NCBI RefSeq assembly: GCF_002909235.1
Contig: NZ_PHQQ01000007.1
Location: 1 to 64,000, forward strand
Direction of reading: 5' to 3'
Origin: Arenibacter catalasegens
GTDB taxonomy: Bacteria; Bacteroidota; Bacteroidia; Flavobacteriales; Flavobacteriaceae
Length of the DNA: 64,000 bases
Shown: piece by piece, positions 55,103 to 64,000 of the stretch
Position numbering within the stretch: position 1 is the first letter of the stretch
Layout: the number at the start of each line of letters is the position of its first letter
Program-made: the position numbers and the translations under genes
Notes under the pieces: generated by a model
What the model saw: only the letters and a program-made list of their open reading frames with translations
Database searches by the model: none
Told to the model about the DNA's origin: nothing

Positions 55103-57289
55103 ATGTCAAATCAAAGGTTTAAGGCTATAGCTAACAGTCATACTAGGAGTAAATTGGAAATTGAAGAAACTGGTAGGCGTTCGGAATATTTTGGGGCGAA
55201 CGTGTTCAATGAGGAGCGTATGTTGCAATACTTGACCAAAGATGCGTATGACAGGGTGAAGGCTGCTGTAGTGTCCGGTGCCAAAATAGATAGAAAAGTA
55301 GCCGATCAGGTGGCCGAAGGAATGAAGACTTGGGCCATATCTATGGGGGCTACCCACTATACGCATTGGTTTCAGCCACTCACCGGAGCAACTGCAGAAA
55401 AGCACGATGCTTTTTTTGACTTTTCAACGGAGGGTAGGGTAATGGAGAAGTTTGGAGGTGGCCAATTGGTTCAGCAAGAGTCCGATGCATCCAGTTTCCC
55501 CAATGGGGGAATTCGCAACACCTTTGAAGCCAGGGGCTATACGGCATGGGATCCAACATCTCCTGCATTTTTATATGGTAGCACCCTTTGTATACCAACT
55601 GTTTTTGTGGCTTATACCGGTGAGGCCCTTGATAACAAGGCGCCACTCTTAAGGGCATTGAACGCCATGGATGAGGCCGCTACTGCCGTTGCAAAGTTCT
55701 TTGATAAAAACGTAACCAAAGTTTATGCTACCTTGGGTTGGGAACAGGAATATTTCCTAATAGATAAATCCTTGGCATTTTCCCGCCCGGATATAAGTTT
55801 GGCCGGCCGAACATTGGTAGGGCATTCTGCAGCAAAAGGTCAGCAATTGGATGATCATTATTTCGGGGTTATTCCAAATCGGGTGTTGAATTTCATGAAA
55901 GATTTGGAAATGGAATGTACCAAATTGGGTATTCCTGTAAAAACAAGACATAATGAAGTAGCACCGAACCAGTTTGAATTGGCACCAATTTTTGAGGAAA
56001 CCAATTTGGCGGTAGATCACAATCTTTTGCTTATGGATGTCATGGAAAAGATTGCTGATAAGCACTTTTTTAAAGTACTTTTTCACGAAAAACCTTTTAA
56101 GGATATAAACGGTTCTGGGAAACATAACAATTGGTCCTTGGCAACAGACACCGGTGTTAATTTGCTTAGTCCAGGGTCCACCCCAATGAAAAATTTGCAG
56201 TTTCTGACTTTTTTCGTGAATACTATAAAGGCCGTAGATAATTATGAGGAATTATTGCGTTCTTCCATAGCTTCCGCAAGTAACGACCATAGGTTGGGTG
56301 CCAACGAGGCACCACCTGCCATTATGTCGATATTTATAGGCGAACAATTAAATGAGGTCCTAAATGAATTGGAAGGGGTTACCAAAGGAAAATTATCTCC
56401 GGAAGAAAAAACGGAATTAAAGCTTAACGTGGTCGGTAAGATCCCTGAAATATTATTGGACAATACGGATCGTAATCGTACCTCTCCATTTGCATTTACT
56501 GGAAATAAATTTGAAATGCGAGGTGTAGGGTCCAAATCCAATTGCGCTAAGCCAATGACGGTTCTGAACACCATTGTGGCCAAACAACTTATTGCCTTTA
56601 AAAAAGAGGTGGATCAATTGGTGGACAAGAAGGGACTTAAAAAGGATGAGGCTATCTTTAATGTTCTAAGGGAATATATTAAAACCTCCAAAAGGATTAG
56701 GTTCGAGGGCGATGGTTATAGTGCAGCATGGGAAAATGAAGCCAAATCCAGAGGGTTGAGCAATAATAAAAACACACCTCAGGCATTACAGGTACTTACC
56801 TCCAAGGAAAGCTTGGCATTGTTCAAGTCTATGAACGTCATGAGCGAAATAGAGGTAAGGGTAAGGCAAGAAGTGGAATTGGAGGAATATATTCTTCATA
56901 TTCAAATAGAAGGAAGGGTTTTTAATGAGCTTGCTTATGGATATGTAATTCCGGCTGCGGTAGAATATCAGAATAAATTGATAAAAAACGTCGTAGGCCT
57001 AAAGGAGATATATGGTGCTGCCCATAAAAAAATGTCCGAAAGTCAATTGGATATTGTGGAGCGAATTTCTGAACATATCCGTGCCATAAAAATTAAGACC
57101 GATGCTATGGTAGACGAAAGAAAAAAAGCCAACAATATGTCGGATATAAACAAGAAGGCCTTTGCCTATTGTGAGAATGTGCGACCCTATTTTGATGAAA
57201 TACGCTACCATTGCGATAAATTGGAGCAATTGGTAGGAGATGAATACTGGCCCCTAACCAAATATAGGGAACTGTTGTTCATTAAATAA
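55103..57289 (+). CDS. glnN: glutamine synthetase, type III (GSIII)
   Basis: A 728-residue enzyme of the GSIII class, the usual length. The N-terminal region YFGANVFNEERM, the Glu ligands in GWEQEYFLID, EVAPNQFELAPIFEE, NGSGKHNNWS, DHRLGANEAPPAIMSIF and NRTSPFAFTGNKFEMRG match GlnN. It makes glutamine from ammonia. A second enzyme of different class (GSII) diverges from it. A strong promoter is in front and a terminator follows. Confidence 0.95.
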   Translation: MSNQRFKAIANSHTRSKLEIEETGRRSEYFGANVFNEERMLQYLTKDAYDRVKAAVVSGAKIDRKVADQVAEGMKTWAISMGATHYTHWFQPLTGATAEKHDAFFDFSTEGRVMEKFGGGQLVQQESDASSFPNGGIRNTFEARGYTAWDPTSPAFLYGSTLCIPTVFVAYTGEALDNKAPLLRALNAMDEAATAVAKFFDKNVTKVYATLGWEQEYFLIDKSLAFSRPDISLAGRTLVGHSAAKGQQLDDHYFGVIPNRVLNFMKDLEMECTKLGIPVKTRHNEVAPNQFELAPIFEETNLAVDHNLLLMDVMEKIADKHFFKVLFHEKPFKDINGSGKHNNWSLATDTGVNLLSPGSTPMKNLQFLTFFVNTIKAVDNYEELLRSSIASASNDHRLGANEAPPAIMSIFIGEQLNEVLNELEGVTKGKLSPEEKTELKLNVVGKIPEILLDNTDRNRTSPFAFTGNKFEMRGVGSKSNCAKPMTVLNTIVAKQLIAFKKEVDQLVDKKGLKKDEAIFNVLREYIKTSKRIRFEGDGYSAAWENEAKSRGLSNNKNTPQALQVLTSKESLALFKSMNVMSEIEVRVRQEVELEEYILHIQIEGRVFNELAYGYVIPAAVEYQNKLIKNVVGLKEIYGAAHKKMSESQLDIVERISEHIRAIKIKTDAMVDERKKANNMSDINKKAFAYCENVRPYFDEIRYHCDKLEQLVGDEYWPLTKYRELLFIK

Positions 57290-57314
57290 TTTGGACGTTT
57301 ATAAATAATTGGAT

Positions 57315-57344
57315 TAAAAGCCCACAATTAGTGGGCTTTTTTTA
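57315..57344 (+). terminator. terminator of the GSIII gene
   Basis: AAAGCCCAC pairs with GTGGGCTTT (loop AATTA) followed by a run of seven T residues. The next promoter box lies 11 bases beyond. Confidence 0.82.
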
Positions 57345-57354
57345 TGGATTCCAC

Positions 57355-57362
57355 TATTTTTG
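57355..57362 (+). promoter_or_regulatory. -7 box of purM
   Basis: TATTTTTG ends 16 bases before the ATG at 57379. The -33 region overlaps the upstream terminator and has no TTG. Confidence 0.5.
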
Positions 57363-57378
57363 TCGCAAACTTTTATTC

Positions 57379-58557
57379 ATGAGCTCATCCAACAGCAAAA
57401 GATACGATCAAAGAGGAGTTTCTGCTTCTAAAGAAGACGTGCACAATGCCATAAAAAATATTGATAAGGGCTTGTTTCCTCAGGCCTTTTGCAAAATTGT
57501 ACCCGATTACCTTACCAATGATGAGGATTACTGTTTGGTGATGCATGCCGATGGGGCAGGTACAAAATCTTCTCTAGCCTATATGTATTGGAAAGAGACT
57601 GGGGACATCTCCGTTTGGAAGGGAATAGCCCAGGATGCCTTGATCATGAATGTGGACGATCTAATTTGCGTTGGGGCTACGGACAACATTATGTTGTCCT
57701 CAACCATAGGGAGAAATAAAAATTTAATCCCAGGAGAGGTTATTTCTGCCATAATAAATGGTACGGAAGAGTTGATCTCGGATTTGGAAAAACACGGAAT
57801 TACCATTAGGTCTACGGGTGGGGAAACAGCTGATGTAGGGGATTTGGTGCGTACCATAATTGTGGATTCCACGGTGACCGCAAGATTGAAAAGAAGTGAA
57901 GTAATCAACAATGCCAATATTAAGGCGGGAGATGTTATTGTTGGATTGTCTTCTTATGGACAAGCCAGTTACGAAAAGCAATATAACGGAGGTATGGGAA
58001 GCAACGGTCTTACCTCTGCCAGACATGATGTTTTTGCAAAATACTTAGGAGAGAAATATCCTGAAAGCTATGATGCAGCAGTGCCTGAGGATTTGGTGTA
58101 TTCCGGGAATGTGAAATTGACGGATGAGGTTCCTAACGCTCCTTTGGATGCAGGGAAATTAGTTTTGTCGCCAACCCGGACCTATGCGCCAATAGTCAAA
58201 AAAATACTCAAGAAATACGATTCGAGTGCTATTCATGGAATGGTACACTGTAGTGGTGGTGCGCAGACCAAAATTCTTCATTTTGTGGAAAACCTCCATA
58301 TTATAAAAGATAACCTATTTCCGGTCCCTCCATTGTTTAAATTAATACAGGAACAATCCGGGACAGATTGGAAGGAGATGTACCAAGTTTTTAATTGTGG
58401 CCACAGGTTGGAATTGTATGTTGACCCATCTATTGCAAGTGATCTTATTGCTATTTCGGAAAGCTTTGGCGTGTCAGCTCAAATTGTTGGCAAAGTGGAA
58501 GCTAATTCTGTTAAAAAACTCACAATTGAAAGCGAGTACGGCACCTTTGAGTATTAG
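57379..58557 (+). CDS. purM: phosphoribosylformylglycinamidine cyclo-ligase (AIR synthase)
   Basis: A 392-residue PurM-type enzyme of purine synthesis. The start at 57379 is chosen because an ATG 16 codons upstream falls before the promoter's expected start site. SKRYDQRGVSASKEDVH, VMHADGAGTKSSLAY, MNVDDLICVGAT, TGGETADVGDLV and GLSSYGQASYEKQYNGG are PurM motifs. It is about 45 residues longer than E. coli PurM, which is usual for the Bacteroidota form. The gene stands alone. Confidence 0.87.
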   Translation: MSSSNSKRYDQRGVSASKEDVHNAIKNIDKGLFPQAFCKIVPDYLTNDEDYCLVMHADGAGTKSSLAYMYWKETGDISVWKGIAQDALIMNVDDLICVGATDNIMLSSTIGRNKNLIPGEVISAIINGTEELISDLEKHGITIRSTGGETADVGDLVRTIIVDSTVTARLKRSEVINNANIKAGDVIVGLSSYGQASYEKQYNGGMGSNGLTSARHDVFAKYLGEKYPESYDAAVPEDLVYSGNVKLTDEVPNAPLDAGKLVLSPTRTYAPIVKKILKKYDSSAIHGMVHCSGGAQTKILHFVENLHIIKDNLFPVPPLFKLIQEQSGTDWKEMYQVFNCGHRLELYVDPSIASDLIAISESFGVSAQIVGKVEANSVKKLTIESEYGTFEY

Positions 58558-58606
58558 GGTATACGAATACCTTTTTTTTAGCGTTGTTTTATAAAGAAAT
58601 TACGCT

Positions 58607-59047
58607 ATGGAAAGAAAGCAGTTTTTAAGGACTTTAGGAACGGGTGCAGCATTTGCGCTCACATTTCCATGTTTAAATGGTTGCTCTAAAGATAATGACA
58701 ACGGCGATATTGTGGAAGTCCCGACTGGTGTAGACTTCACTATTGATTTGAATTCTTCCGAGGGAGCCAAGTTGACGAACAATGGCAGTTTTATTTTAAA
58801 AAATTTGGTGGTGGTCGTTAAAGATTTGGATGGTAACTTTGTGGCTGCTAGTCAGGTTTGTAGTCATGAATCTTATGACCAAGTGCGTTTTACGACTAGT
58901 AATGGAGGTATTTTTCACTGTGATGTACACGGGTCACGATTTGAACTGGACGGCACACCTTTAAATCAAGTGGATAGTAATCCAGCAAAGCAACTAAAAA
59001 TATTTAATACGGAGTTGAACGGGCAGATCCTTCGTGTATTTGAATAG
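58607..59047 (+). CDS. Rieske [2Fe-2S] domain protein
   Basis: A 146-residue exported protein. The N-terminus (MERKQFLRTLGTGAAFALTF) resembles a Tat or lipoprotein signal, with a possible lipobox Cys at about residue 24-26. The Rieske ligands are visible as QVCSHE (Cys and His) and HCDVHGSRF (Cys and His). The protein is shorter than oxygenase-type Rieske domains and has no partner oxygenase or bc1 complex nearby. It is likely an electron carrier. The ApbE gene follows after 193 bp. Confidence 0.8.
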   Translation: MERKQFLRTLGTGAAFALTFPCLNGCSKDNDNGDIVEVPTGVDFTIDLNSSEGAKLTNNGSFILKNLVVVVKDLDGNFVAASQVCSHESYDQVRFTTSNGGIFHCDVHGSRFELDGTPLNQVDSNPAKQLKIFNTELNGQILRVFE

Positions 59048-59240
59048 TCAAATCTGATTTATAACCTACATTTTTTCATGAGTTTTTCACCAATATTGTT
59101 CTACATCCGTTTATTTTATGCCTTTTGGATATTTCCTTTTTTAGATAATGGAATTATGCGAGCTATTAATGATATGGGATTTCTGATCAGGGAAAAAGTT
59201 AATTTTTATTGGGCCCCTATTTATGAACTAAAATTCTTCA

Positions 59241-60287
59241 ATGGAAATTCAATTTCTATTTTTAAGAAGGAAAATAGTTCAATCTTTAACTTTGTTTAAG
59301 GTGAGGATCTTATTTTCTCTTATTTTATTTTGGATGGCGCTAATGTGCCATGCCCAAGTACAAAAGTTCGTTACGGTACAGCGAACCGTGACCTTAATGG
59401 GGGAAAAATTTGATATTACCATTGTGGCCGATAACGAGGAAATAGGATATATAAATATCGAAGAGGCCGTATCTGAAATTAAAAGAATAGAAAAGCTGAT
59501 GTCTTCTTGGGACGAGGAATCGGAAACCTCAGAAATCAATAGAAATGCCGGCATAAAACCGGTTAAGGTTAGTGTTGAACTATTTAAGCTAATAGAAAGG
59601 GCAAATCAAATTTCAGAAATTACCGATGGCGCTTTTGATATTTCATTTGCCGGGTTGGACAAAGTTTGGAAATTTGATGGCACTATGAAATACAAGCCCA
59701 CCAATGATCAGATTAGGCAGTCTGTGAGTAAGGTAGGTTATGGTAAAATTGTTCTCAATGAGGATAATCATACGGTATTCCTAAAAATGAAAGGGATGAA
59801 GATTGGCTTGGGGGCTATAGCCAAGGGTTATGCTGTTGATAAGGCCAAAGAACTGATGGTGGAAAAACAAGTACGTGCAGGAGTTATTAATGCATCAGGA
59901 GATCTTACATCTTGGGGTACCAAGGCAACAGGGGAGAAGTGGTTGATCGGTATTGCCAATCCACTTAGTAAGGATAAGATATTTTCTTGGTTGCCTGTCC
60001 TGGAATCTTCCGTTGCTACTTCAGAAAGCTATGACAAATATATTTCCTTTGAAGGAAAAAAATATTCCCATATTATTGATCCGCGGTCAGGACTTCCTAC
60101 TACTGGAATAAATAGTGTATCTGTCTTTTCAAAAACAGCTGAATGGTCAGATGCTATGGCCACGGCTATTTTTGTACTTGGGGTTGATTCGGGAATGGCC
60201 TTGATAAACCAATTAAAGGGAACTGAGGTGATTATTGTGGATAGTAATAACAAGATGCACAAAAGCAGTGGTATTTTATTCGATTAG
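59241..60287 (+). CDS. apbE: FAD:protein FMN transferase (ApbE)
   Basis: A 348-residue exported enzyme that attaches FMN to a Thr of target flavoproteins. LMGEKFDITIV, LGAIAKGYAVDKA, GVINASGDLTSWG and KYSHIIDPRSGLPTTG (with the catalytic His and Asp) are ApbE motifs. The signal is in LFSLILFWMALMCHAQ. A GTG at 59301 would give a tighter signal peptide and lies 6 bases after a TAACTTTG box (59287-59294), so the true start is uncertain. It is convergent with the ABC gene, with a 12-bp overlap. Confidence 0.87.
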   Translation: MEIQFLFLRRKIVQSLTLFKVRILFSLILFWMALMCHAQVQKFVTVQRTVTLMGEKFDITIVADNEEIGYINIEEAVSEIKRIEKLMSSWDEESETSEINRNAGIKPVKVSVELFKLIERANQISEITDGAFDISFAGLDKVWKFDGTMKYKPTNDQIRQSVSKVGYGKIVLNEDNHTVFLKMKGMKIGLGAIAKGYAVDKAKELMVEKQVRAGVINASGDLTSWGTKATGEKWLIGIANPLSKDKIFSWLPVLESSVATSESYDKYISFEGKKYSHIIDPRSGLPTTGINSVSVFSKTAEWSDAMATAIFVLGVDSGMALINQLKGTEVIIVDSNNKMHKSSGILFD

Positions 60288-60938
60288 ACCCTTATACAAA
60301 TAGCCTTCACTAATCAGTTCTTCTTTTCTTGTTATTTTTTTTGAACAGCCATTTTTAAGTAGATATATAGTGTCACTTACCTCTACGATATCCTTGTAGA
60401 AGTGATCGGTTAAAATAATAATACTGGTCTTTTTTATTTCGTTGATCAAAGCTTTAAATTTTTCCACATATAGTGGTGCTATAAAGGAGAATGGCTCATC
60501 TAGAAGTATTATTTTTTTCCCCGACATAAGTATTAAATAGGCTTCAATAACCCTGACCTCGCCAGAGGATAAATATTTGATTTTTGTATTGCCGTATTTT
60601 TTAAAACTTTCAAAATGGTAGATAAAGGTCTCCCACGAAACATTAAATAACTTAAATACCAGATTGATCTTTAAATTCTTTGGTAAAAGTGGATATTGGG
60701 GCAGATAACCAATTATACTTGTTTGGTACAAAGGTTTTGAAAAGCATTTTTCATTACTGCGAATGTTCTTGTATTTTGGTTGTAAATCTCCGAACAAAAT
60801 TCTCAATAAACATGTTTTTCCACTTCCATTTCGTCCAAGGATTCCGGTGACTTTTCCAATTTCCGACTTTATGTAAATTCCGTATAGGATCTTTTTGCCA
60901 TCAAACTCCAGGTCAACACTGTCTATTTCCAATATCAA
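60276..60938 (-). CDS. ABC transporter ATP-binding protein, small system
   Basis: A 220-residue ABC ATPase with all motifs: Walker A GILGRNGSGKT, signature LSSGEVRVIEA, Walker B IILLDEPFSF and the switch His in ILTDHF. The signature begins LSSGE and lacks the final Gln/Arg of importers. Its start overlaps the small membrane protein gene by 4 bp, so the two are translationally coupled. No other permease is nearby. The substrate is unknown. Confidence 0.85.
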   Translation of the reverse strand: MILEIDSVDLEFDGKKILYGIYIKSEIGKVTGILGRNGSGKTCLLRILFGDLQPKYKNIRSNEKCFSKPLYQTSIIGYLPQYPLLPKNLKINLVFKLFNVSWETFIYHFESFKKYGNTKIKYLSSGEVRVIEAYLILMSGKKIILLDEPFSFIAPLYVEKFKALINEIKKTSIIILTDHFYKDIVEVSDTIYLLKNGCSKKITRKEELISEGYLYKGLIE

Positions 60939-61258
60939 AATACAAGGATGAGGTTTACAATTGTGAAGGTAATGATAGTGTCGAACAATAGTGCCAAGAC
61001 AAAAAGGACGGTTTTTGAGATGCCAAAATTTTGATAAAACGTCAAACGTTTTCTGAGGCCAATTTCAAAATAAAATAGAAAAAGGCCTAAGTAGAATAAT
61101 ATTTTGGAGGTCAGGATCATGGTGTTTAGATGGGGCATATTAAAGATAGCCCTACCGCTAAACAGCATAAAAAGGGTAATAAGAAAGGATATCCATAGAT
61201 ACGGCTTGGCAAAGAGAAAACCTAATTGATAGGTTCTAAACTTGAAAATTGAATTCAT
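60935..61258 (-). CDS. small membrane partner of the ABC ATPase
   Basis: A 107-residue protein with three hydrophobic segments (about 18-38, 46-63 and 82-107) and basic patches between them. It overlaps the ABC ATPase gene by 4 bp and so probably interacts with it. It is too short to be a usual six-span permease and matches no family I recognise. It diverges from prfA. Confidence 0.65.
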   Translation of the reverse strand: MNSIFKFRTYQLGFLFAKPYLWISFLITLFMLFSGRAIFNMPHLNTMILTSKILFYLGLFLFYFEIGLRKRLTFYQNFGISKTVLFVLALLFDTIITFTIVNLILVF

Positions 61259-61284
61259 CTATTATTAGGATATGCTTAAATGTA

Positions 61285-61292
61285 CAAATTTA
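61285..61292 (-). promoter_or_regulatory. -7 box of the mini ABC operon
   Basis: TAAATTTG on the minus strand lies 26 bases before the ATG at 61258. A TTG about 16 bases upstream of it is a weak -33 candidate. Confidence 0.4.
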
Positions 61293-61324
61293 TCGTAAAT
61301 TCGCAATCCAAGTGTAGATTGTAT

Positions 61325-62401
61325 ATGATAGATAAATTAAACATAGTAAAGCAACGTTTCGATGAGGTTTCGGACCTTATAATTCAGCCAGGAATTATCG
61401 CCGACCAGAAGCGTTATGTGGCGCTAAACAAGGAATATAAGGATTTAAAACGGCTAGTGGATAAGAGAACTCTTTATTTGGAGTTCACCAATAATATTTC
61501 CGAAGCAGAGGAGATTTTGTCCGATGGTAGTGATCCCGAAATGGTAGATATGGCTAAAATGCAGTTGGAAGAGGCCAAGGCAAAATTGCCCAAATTGGAG
61601 GATGAAATTAAATTTATGCTGATACCAAGGGATCTGGAAGATTCCAAAAACGTAGTGGTTGAGGTACGGGCAGGTACAGGAGGTGACGAAGCAAGTATTT
61701 TTGCCGGTGACCTTTTTAGAATGTATACCAAATATTGTGAATCCAAGGGATGGAAAACGAATGTTATTGACCTAAGTGAAGGTACCAGTGGGGGCTATAA
61801 GGAAATCCAGTTCGAGGTTACGGGCGAGGATGTTTATGGCACCCTTAAGTTTGAAGCTGGAGTACATCGTGTTCAACGCGTTCCACAAACTGAAACACAA
61901 GGTAGGGTGCATACCAGTGCCGCTACCGTAATGGTGCTTCCTGAGGCGGAAGACTTTGATGTACAGATCGACCCCAAGGAGGTTCGAATAGATTTTTTCT
62001 GTTCCTCTGGACCTGGAGGTCAATCGGTGAACACAACTTATAGCGCCGTACGTTTAACCCACTTACCTACAGGCTTGGTGGCCCAGTGCCAAGATCAGAA
62101 ATCACAGCACAAAAACAAGGAAAAGGCATTCAAGGTGTTGCGCTCGCGTTTGTATGATATGGAACTGGCAAAAAAGCAGGAGGAAGATTCTGCCAAGAGA
62201 AATTCCCAAGTGAGCAGTGGTGACCGTTCCGCTAAAATTAGAACCTATAATTATCCACAAGGCAGGGTAACCGACCATAGAATCGGTTTAACTCTTTATG
62301 ACTTGCAAAACATTATTAATGGGGATATTCAACGTATCATAGACGAACTAAGTTTAGTCGAGAATACGGAGAAATTAAAAGAAGCCTCTGAGATTTTTTA
62401 A
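61325..62401 (+). CDS. prfA: peptide chain release factor 1
   Basis: A 358-residue class I release factor from the ATG at 61325; an in-frame ATG at 61280 adds 15 residues not found in RF1. The catalytic GPGGQSVN motif is present, with [20 protein letters not shown] before it and [21 protein letters not shown] after. It recognises UAA and UAG. The pyrF gene follows by 5 bp. A programmed frameshift (as in RF2) is absent, as expected. Confidence 0.95.
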   Translation: MIDKLNIVKQRFDEVSDLIIQPGIIADQKRYVALNKEYKDLKRLVDKRTLYLEFTNNISEAEEILSDGSDPEMVDMAKMQLEEAKAKLPKLEDEIKFMLIPRDLEDSKNVVVEVRAGTGGDEASIFAGDLFRMYTKYCESKGWKTNVIDLSEGTSGGYKEIQFEVTGEDVYGTLKFEAGVHRVQRVPQTETQGRVHTSAATVMVLPEAEDFDVQIDPKEVRIDFFCSSGPGGQSVNTTYSAVRLTHLPTGLVAQCQDQKSQHKNKEKAFKVLRSRLYDMELAKKQEEDSAKRNSQVSSGDRSAKIRTYNYPQGRVTDHRIGLTLYDLQNIINGDIQRIIDELSLVENTEKLKEASEIF

Positions 62402-62406
62402 TTCCT

Positions 62407-63225
62407 ATGACCACTCAGTTTTTAGTTGAACAGATCCGAAAAAAGGAATCCTTTCTTTGTATAGGATTGGATACAGACTTGGATAAAATTCCAAAGCACT
62501 TACTAAATGAGAATGATCCCATTTTTGCATTTAATAAGGGCATTATAGATGCCACACACCATTTGTGTGTTGCCTACAAACCCAATATTGCCTTTTATGA
62601 GGCATACGGAATAAAAGGTTGGCAGGCTTTGGAAAAAACGATTAACTATTTAAATAGCAATTATCCTGAAATATTTACTATTGCGGATGCCAAACGCGGC
62701 GATATAGGCAATACTTCCTCGAGATATGCCAAGGCATTTTTTGAAGATCTGGGCTTTGACTCGATTACCATTGCACCATATATGGGAAGAGATTCTGTGG
62801 AGCCGTTTTTAACTTTTAAGGATAAGCATACTATACTATTGGCACTTACTTCCAATATGGGGGCATTTGATTTTCAGACGAAGATAGTAGAGGGTCAGGA
62901 GCTGTATAAGGAGGTTTTGGAAATTTCAAAAACCTATGCAAATTCAGGAAATTTAATGTATGTCGTAGGAGCAACAAAAGCTACTTTTTTGACTGAAATA
63001 AGAAAAATTGTCCCTGAGAGTTTTTTGCTGGTACCAGGGGTAGGGGCACAGGGCGGCAGTTTATCCGAAGTCTGTAAATATGGTATGAACGATAATGTGG
63101 GACTTTTGGTGAATTCCTCAAGAGGAATTATTTACGCCTCGGACCAAAAAGATTTTGCGCAGGTATCGGCTGAAAAGGCTAGAGAACTGCAATTGGAAAT
63201 GAGTTTGGAGCTAAAAAAACGCTAA
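62407..63225 (+). CDS. pyrF: orotidine 5'-phosphate decarboxylase, type 2
   Basis: A 272-residue enzyme that makes UMP from [41 protein letters not shown] (catalytic Asp-Lys-x-x-Asp) and LVNSSRGI are diagnostic for the longer type 2 group. It is 5 bp after prfA and probably co-transcribed. The neighbour on the other strand ends 5 bp beyond. Confidence 0.93.
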   Translation: MTTQFLVEQIRKKESFLCIGLDTDLDKIPKHLLNENDPIFAFNKGIIDATHHLCVAYKPNIAFYEAYGIKGWQALEKTINYLNSNYPEIFTIADAKRGDIGNTSSRYAKAFFEDLGFDSITIAPYMGRDSVEPFLTFKDKHTILLALTSNMGAFDFQTKIVEGQELYKEVLEISKTYANSGNLMYVVGATKATFLTEIRKIVPESFLLVPGVGAQGGSLSEVCKYGMNDNVGLLVNSSRGIIYASDQKDFAQVSAEKARELQLEMSLELKKR

Positions 63226-63230
63226 AGCTT

Positions 63231-63428
63231 TTATTGAACCAAGTTTTGGATTATTTTTTGGATTTTCATGGCTTTCAATTCAAAAAACTCAGCAAGTTTT
63301 AAATCTGAATGTTTAATACTTGAAGCCTTATCCATGAAATTTTGATACTGGTACTCCAATAAGTTAATTTCATGGGTACCGTTCTCCATAGGTGTAACTG
63401 AGCCGACTTTGCAATATTGATTTTCCAT
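63231..63428 (-). CDS. small helical protein of unknown function
   Basis: A 65-residue protein from the ATG at 63428 (an upstream ATG would add 11 hydrophobic residues). The last 45 residues form a charged helix (NLLEYQYQNFMDKASSIKHS, then LAEFFELKAMKIQKII). It has no signal or membrane span and no known family. A -7 box (TATATTTG, 63443-63450) lies 15 bases upstream. Confidence 0.55.
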   Translation of the reverse strand: MENQYCKVGSVTPMENGTHEINLLEYQYQNFMDKASSIKHSDLKLAEFFELKAMKIQKIIQNLVQ

Positions 63429-63442
63429 AAATATTTTTTTAA

Positions 63443-63450
63443 CAAATATA
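63443..63450 (-). promoter_or_regulatory. -7 box of the small helical protein gene
   Basis: TATATTTG on the minus strand lies 14 bases before the ATG at 63428. A TTTG about 15 bases upstream of it is closer than the usual -33 spacing. Confidence 0.4.
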
Positions 63451-63554
63451 AATAGAAACAAGGTTCAAACAGACTCTGTTAGGGGGTATTGGTCTAATAA
63501 TCAGGTAATTTATCTATTTTTTAACCTAGCGGTAATGTCAGTGGTATAATTTGA

Positions 63555-63562
63555 TATTTTTG
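63555..63562 (+). promoter_or_regulatory. -7 box of the alpha/beta hydrolase gene
   Basis: TATTTTTG lies 50 bases before the probable TTG start of the hydrolase. No -33 TTG is visible. Confidence 0.4.
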
Positions 63563-63612
63563 AACCTTATCACGGCTATTATATTTAATGCTACTTTTAT
63601 AAAAAATGCATA

Positions 63613-64000
63613 TTGATCAGTTATAATACACATATTCATAATACTTCCATTAAATGGGTGACTTTTGTACACGGTGCGGGAGGTAGCTCCACTATTTGGT
63701 ATAAGCAGCTCAGGGAATTTAAAAAACATTTTAATGTACTTCTTTTAGATCTTAGGGGGCATGGAAACTCCAAGCCTAATCTTAAGGACGCCTTTAAGGA
63801 TAAGTATACATTTGATAATATAACCGAGGATATATTGGAGGTTATCAATTACGAAAAAATTGAAAGATCTCATTTTATAGGGATTTCTCTGGGTACCATT
63901 CTAATTCGAAATTTGGCCGAAAAGCATCCACATAGGGTGGAAAGCATGATTATGGGCGGGGCTATTATGAAATTGAATCTAAGGTCCCAGATATTGATGA
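63613..64000 (+). CDS. alpha/beta hydrolase, 5' part, TTG start, cut by window edge
   Basis: An alpha/beta hydrolase frame runs from TTG at 63613 to the right edge, 129 codons. No ATG or GTG upstream is in frame; a stop lies about 28 bases before the TTG. The oxyanion motif VTFVHGAGGSSTIW, LLDLRGHGNS and the nucleophile elbow GISLG are visible, the latter with the catalytic Ser. The cap and catalytic His are outside the window. The substrate is unknown. Confidence 0.82.
   Translation, partial: MISYNTHIHNTSIKWVTFVHGAGGSSTIWYKQLREFKKHFNVLLLDLRGHGNSKPNLKDAFKDKYTFDNITEDILEVINYEKIERSHFIGISLGTILIRNLAEKHPHRVESMIMGGAIMKLNLRSQILM

Noticed and set aside
59078-59299. A 73-residue plus-strand frame between the Rieske and ApbE genes
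   Set aside because: It overlaps the ApbE start by about 60 bases, its composition after the first hydrophobic stretch is unconvincing, and it resembles no family. I do not annotate it.
1-64000. CRISPR arrays, tRNA, rRNA, insertion sequences
   Set aside because: I looked for regular direct repeats, cloverleaf-like sequences and transposase motifs and found none.

Overview
The window is 64 kb of chromosome from a bacterium of the phylum Bacteroidota, most likely a marine member of the Flavobacteriaceae. The evidence is the low G+C content, promoter boxes of the Bacteroidota type (TAnnTTTG, mostly TATTTTTG) a few bases to a few tens of bases before many genes, and marker families: GldI, DUF6048/DUF6452 beside RlmD, DUF349, DUF3810, DUF6503, an OstA-like protein, GSII together with GSIII glutamine synthetase, and a TonB receptor with a CarboxypepD_reg-like N-terminus. 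I see no insertion sequence, prophage, CRISPR array, rRNA or tRNA. Most of the window is core genome.

Layout. 0.6-4.5 kb: a DUF1080 lipoprotein and a secreted beta-propeller protein ending in an azurin-like copper domain, one operon. 4.6-10.7 kb: a PAQR/hemolysin III protein, a ZIP metal transporter, a THUMP rRNA methyltransferase, and the RlmD-DUF6452-DUF6048 operon. 10.9-14.9 kb: a secreted sulfatase, a secreted EEP phosphoesterase and ornithine aminotransferase. 14.9-16.3 kb: a four-gene minus-strand set of small membrane proteins (DUF2752, CD225/dispanin, CCC-motif, DUF2752). 16.3-22.1 kb: an Smr protein, a cysteine desulfurase and a TonB receptor. 22.1-26.4 kb: an M23 peptidase, divergent from a ZapB-like/ZapA pair that is followed by a 6S-type RNA and RNase Y.

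26.5-37.2 kb is a minus-strand series: OstA-like protein, class III aminotransferase, TPR protein, two tandem DUF368 (PopT-type) carrier-lipid translocases, AroE, then DUF349 and a DUF922-like lipoprotein that lacks a standard start codon. 37.3-43.4 kb: TrmH methyltransferase, M48 protease, RelA/SpoT, a Fur-family regulator and PurA. 43.5-50.5 kb: DUF6503, DUF3810, PepD, a CBS protein, and the DHH phosphoesterase-GldI-cyclophilin/FKBP operon. 50.5-51.2 kb is the longest stretch without a gene. 51.2-57.3 kb: a Ca2+/Na+ antiporter, a CarboxypepD_reg protein, and divergent GSII and GSIII genes around a 21-bp palindrome. 57.4-64 kb: PurM, a Rieske protein, ApbE, a very small ABC pair, RF1, PyrF, and an alpha/beta hydrolase cut by the right edge.

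Themes. Envelope biogenesis recurs (OstA-like, PopT-like, M23, TonB receptor, GldI and periplasmic prolyl isomerases). So do nitrogen metabolism (GSII, GSIII, ornithine aminotransferase, PepD), nucleotide synthesis (PurA, PurM, PyrF) and RNA metabolism (RNase Y, 6S RNA, four rRNA/tRNA or release-factor genes). The least explained parts are the DUF2752/CD225/CCC membrane cluster, the propeller-azurin plus DUF1080 pair, and the two-gene mini ABC system. Function calls come from reading motifs and family knowledge; no database search was run.
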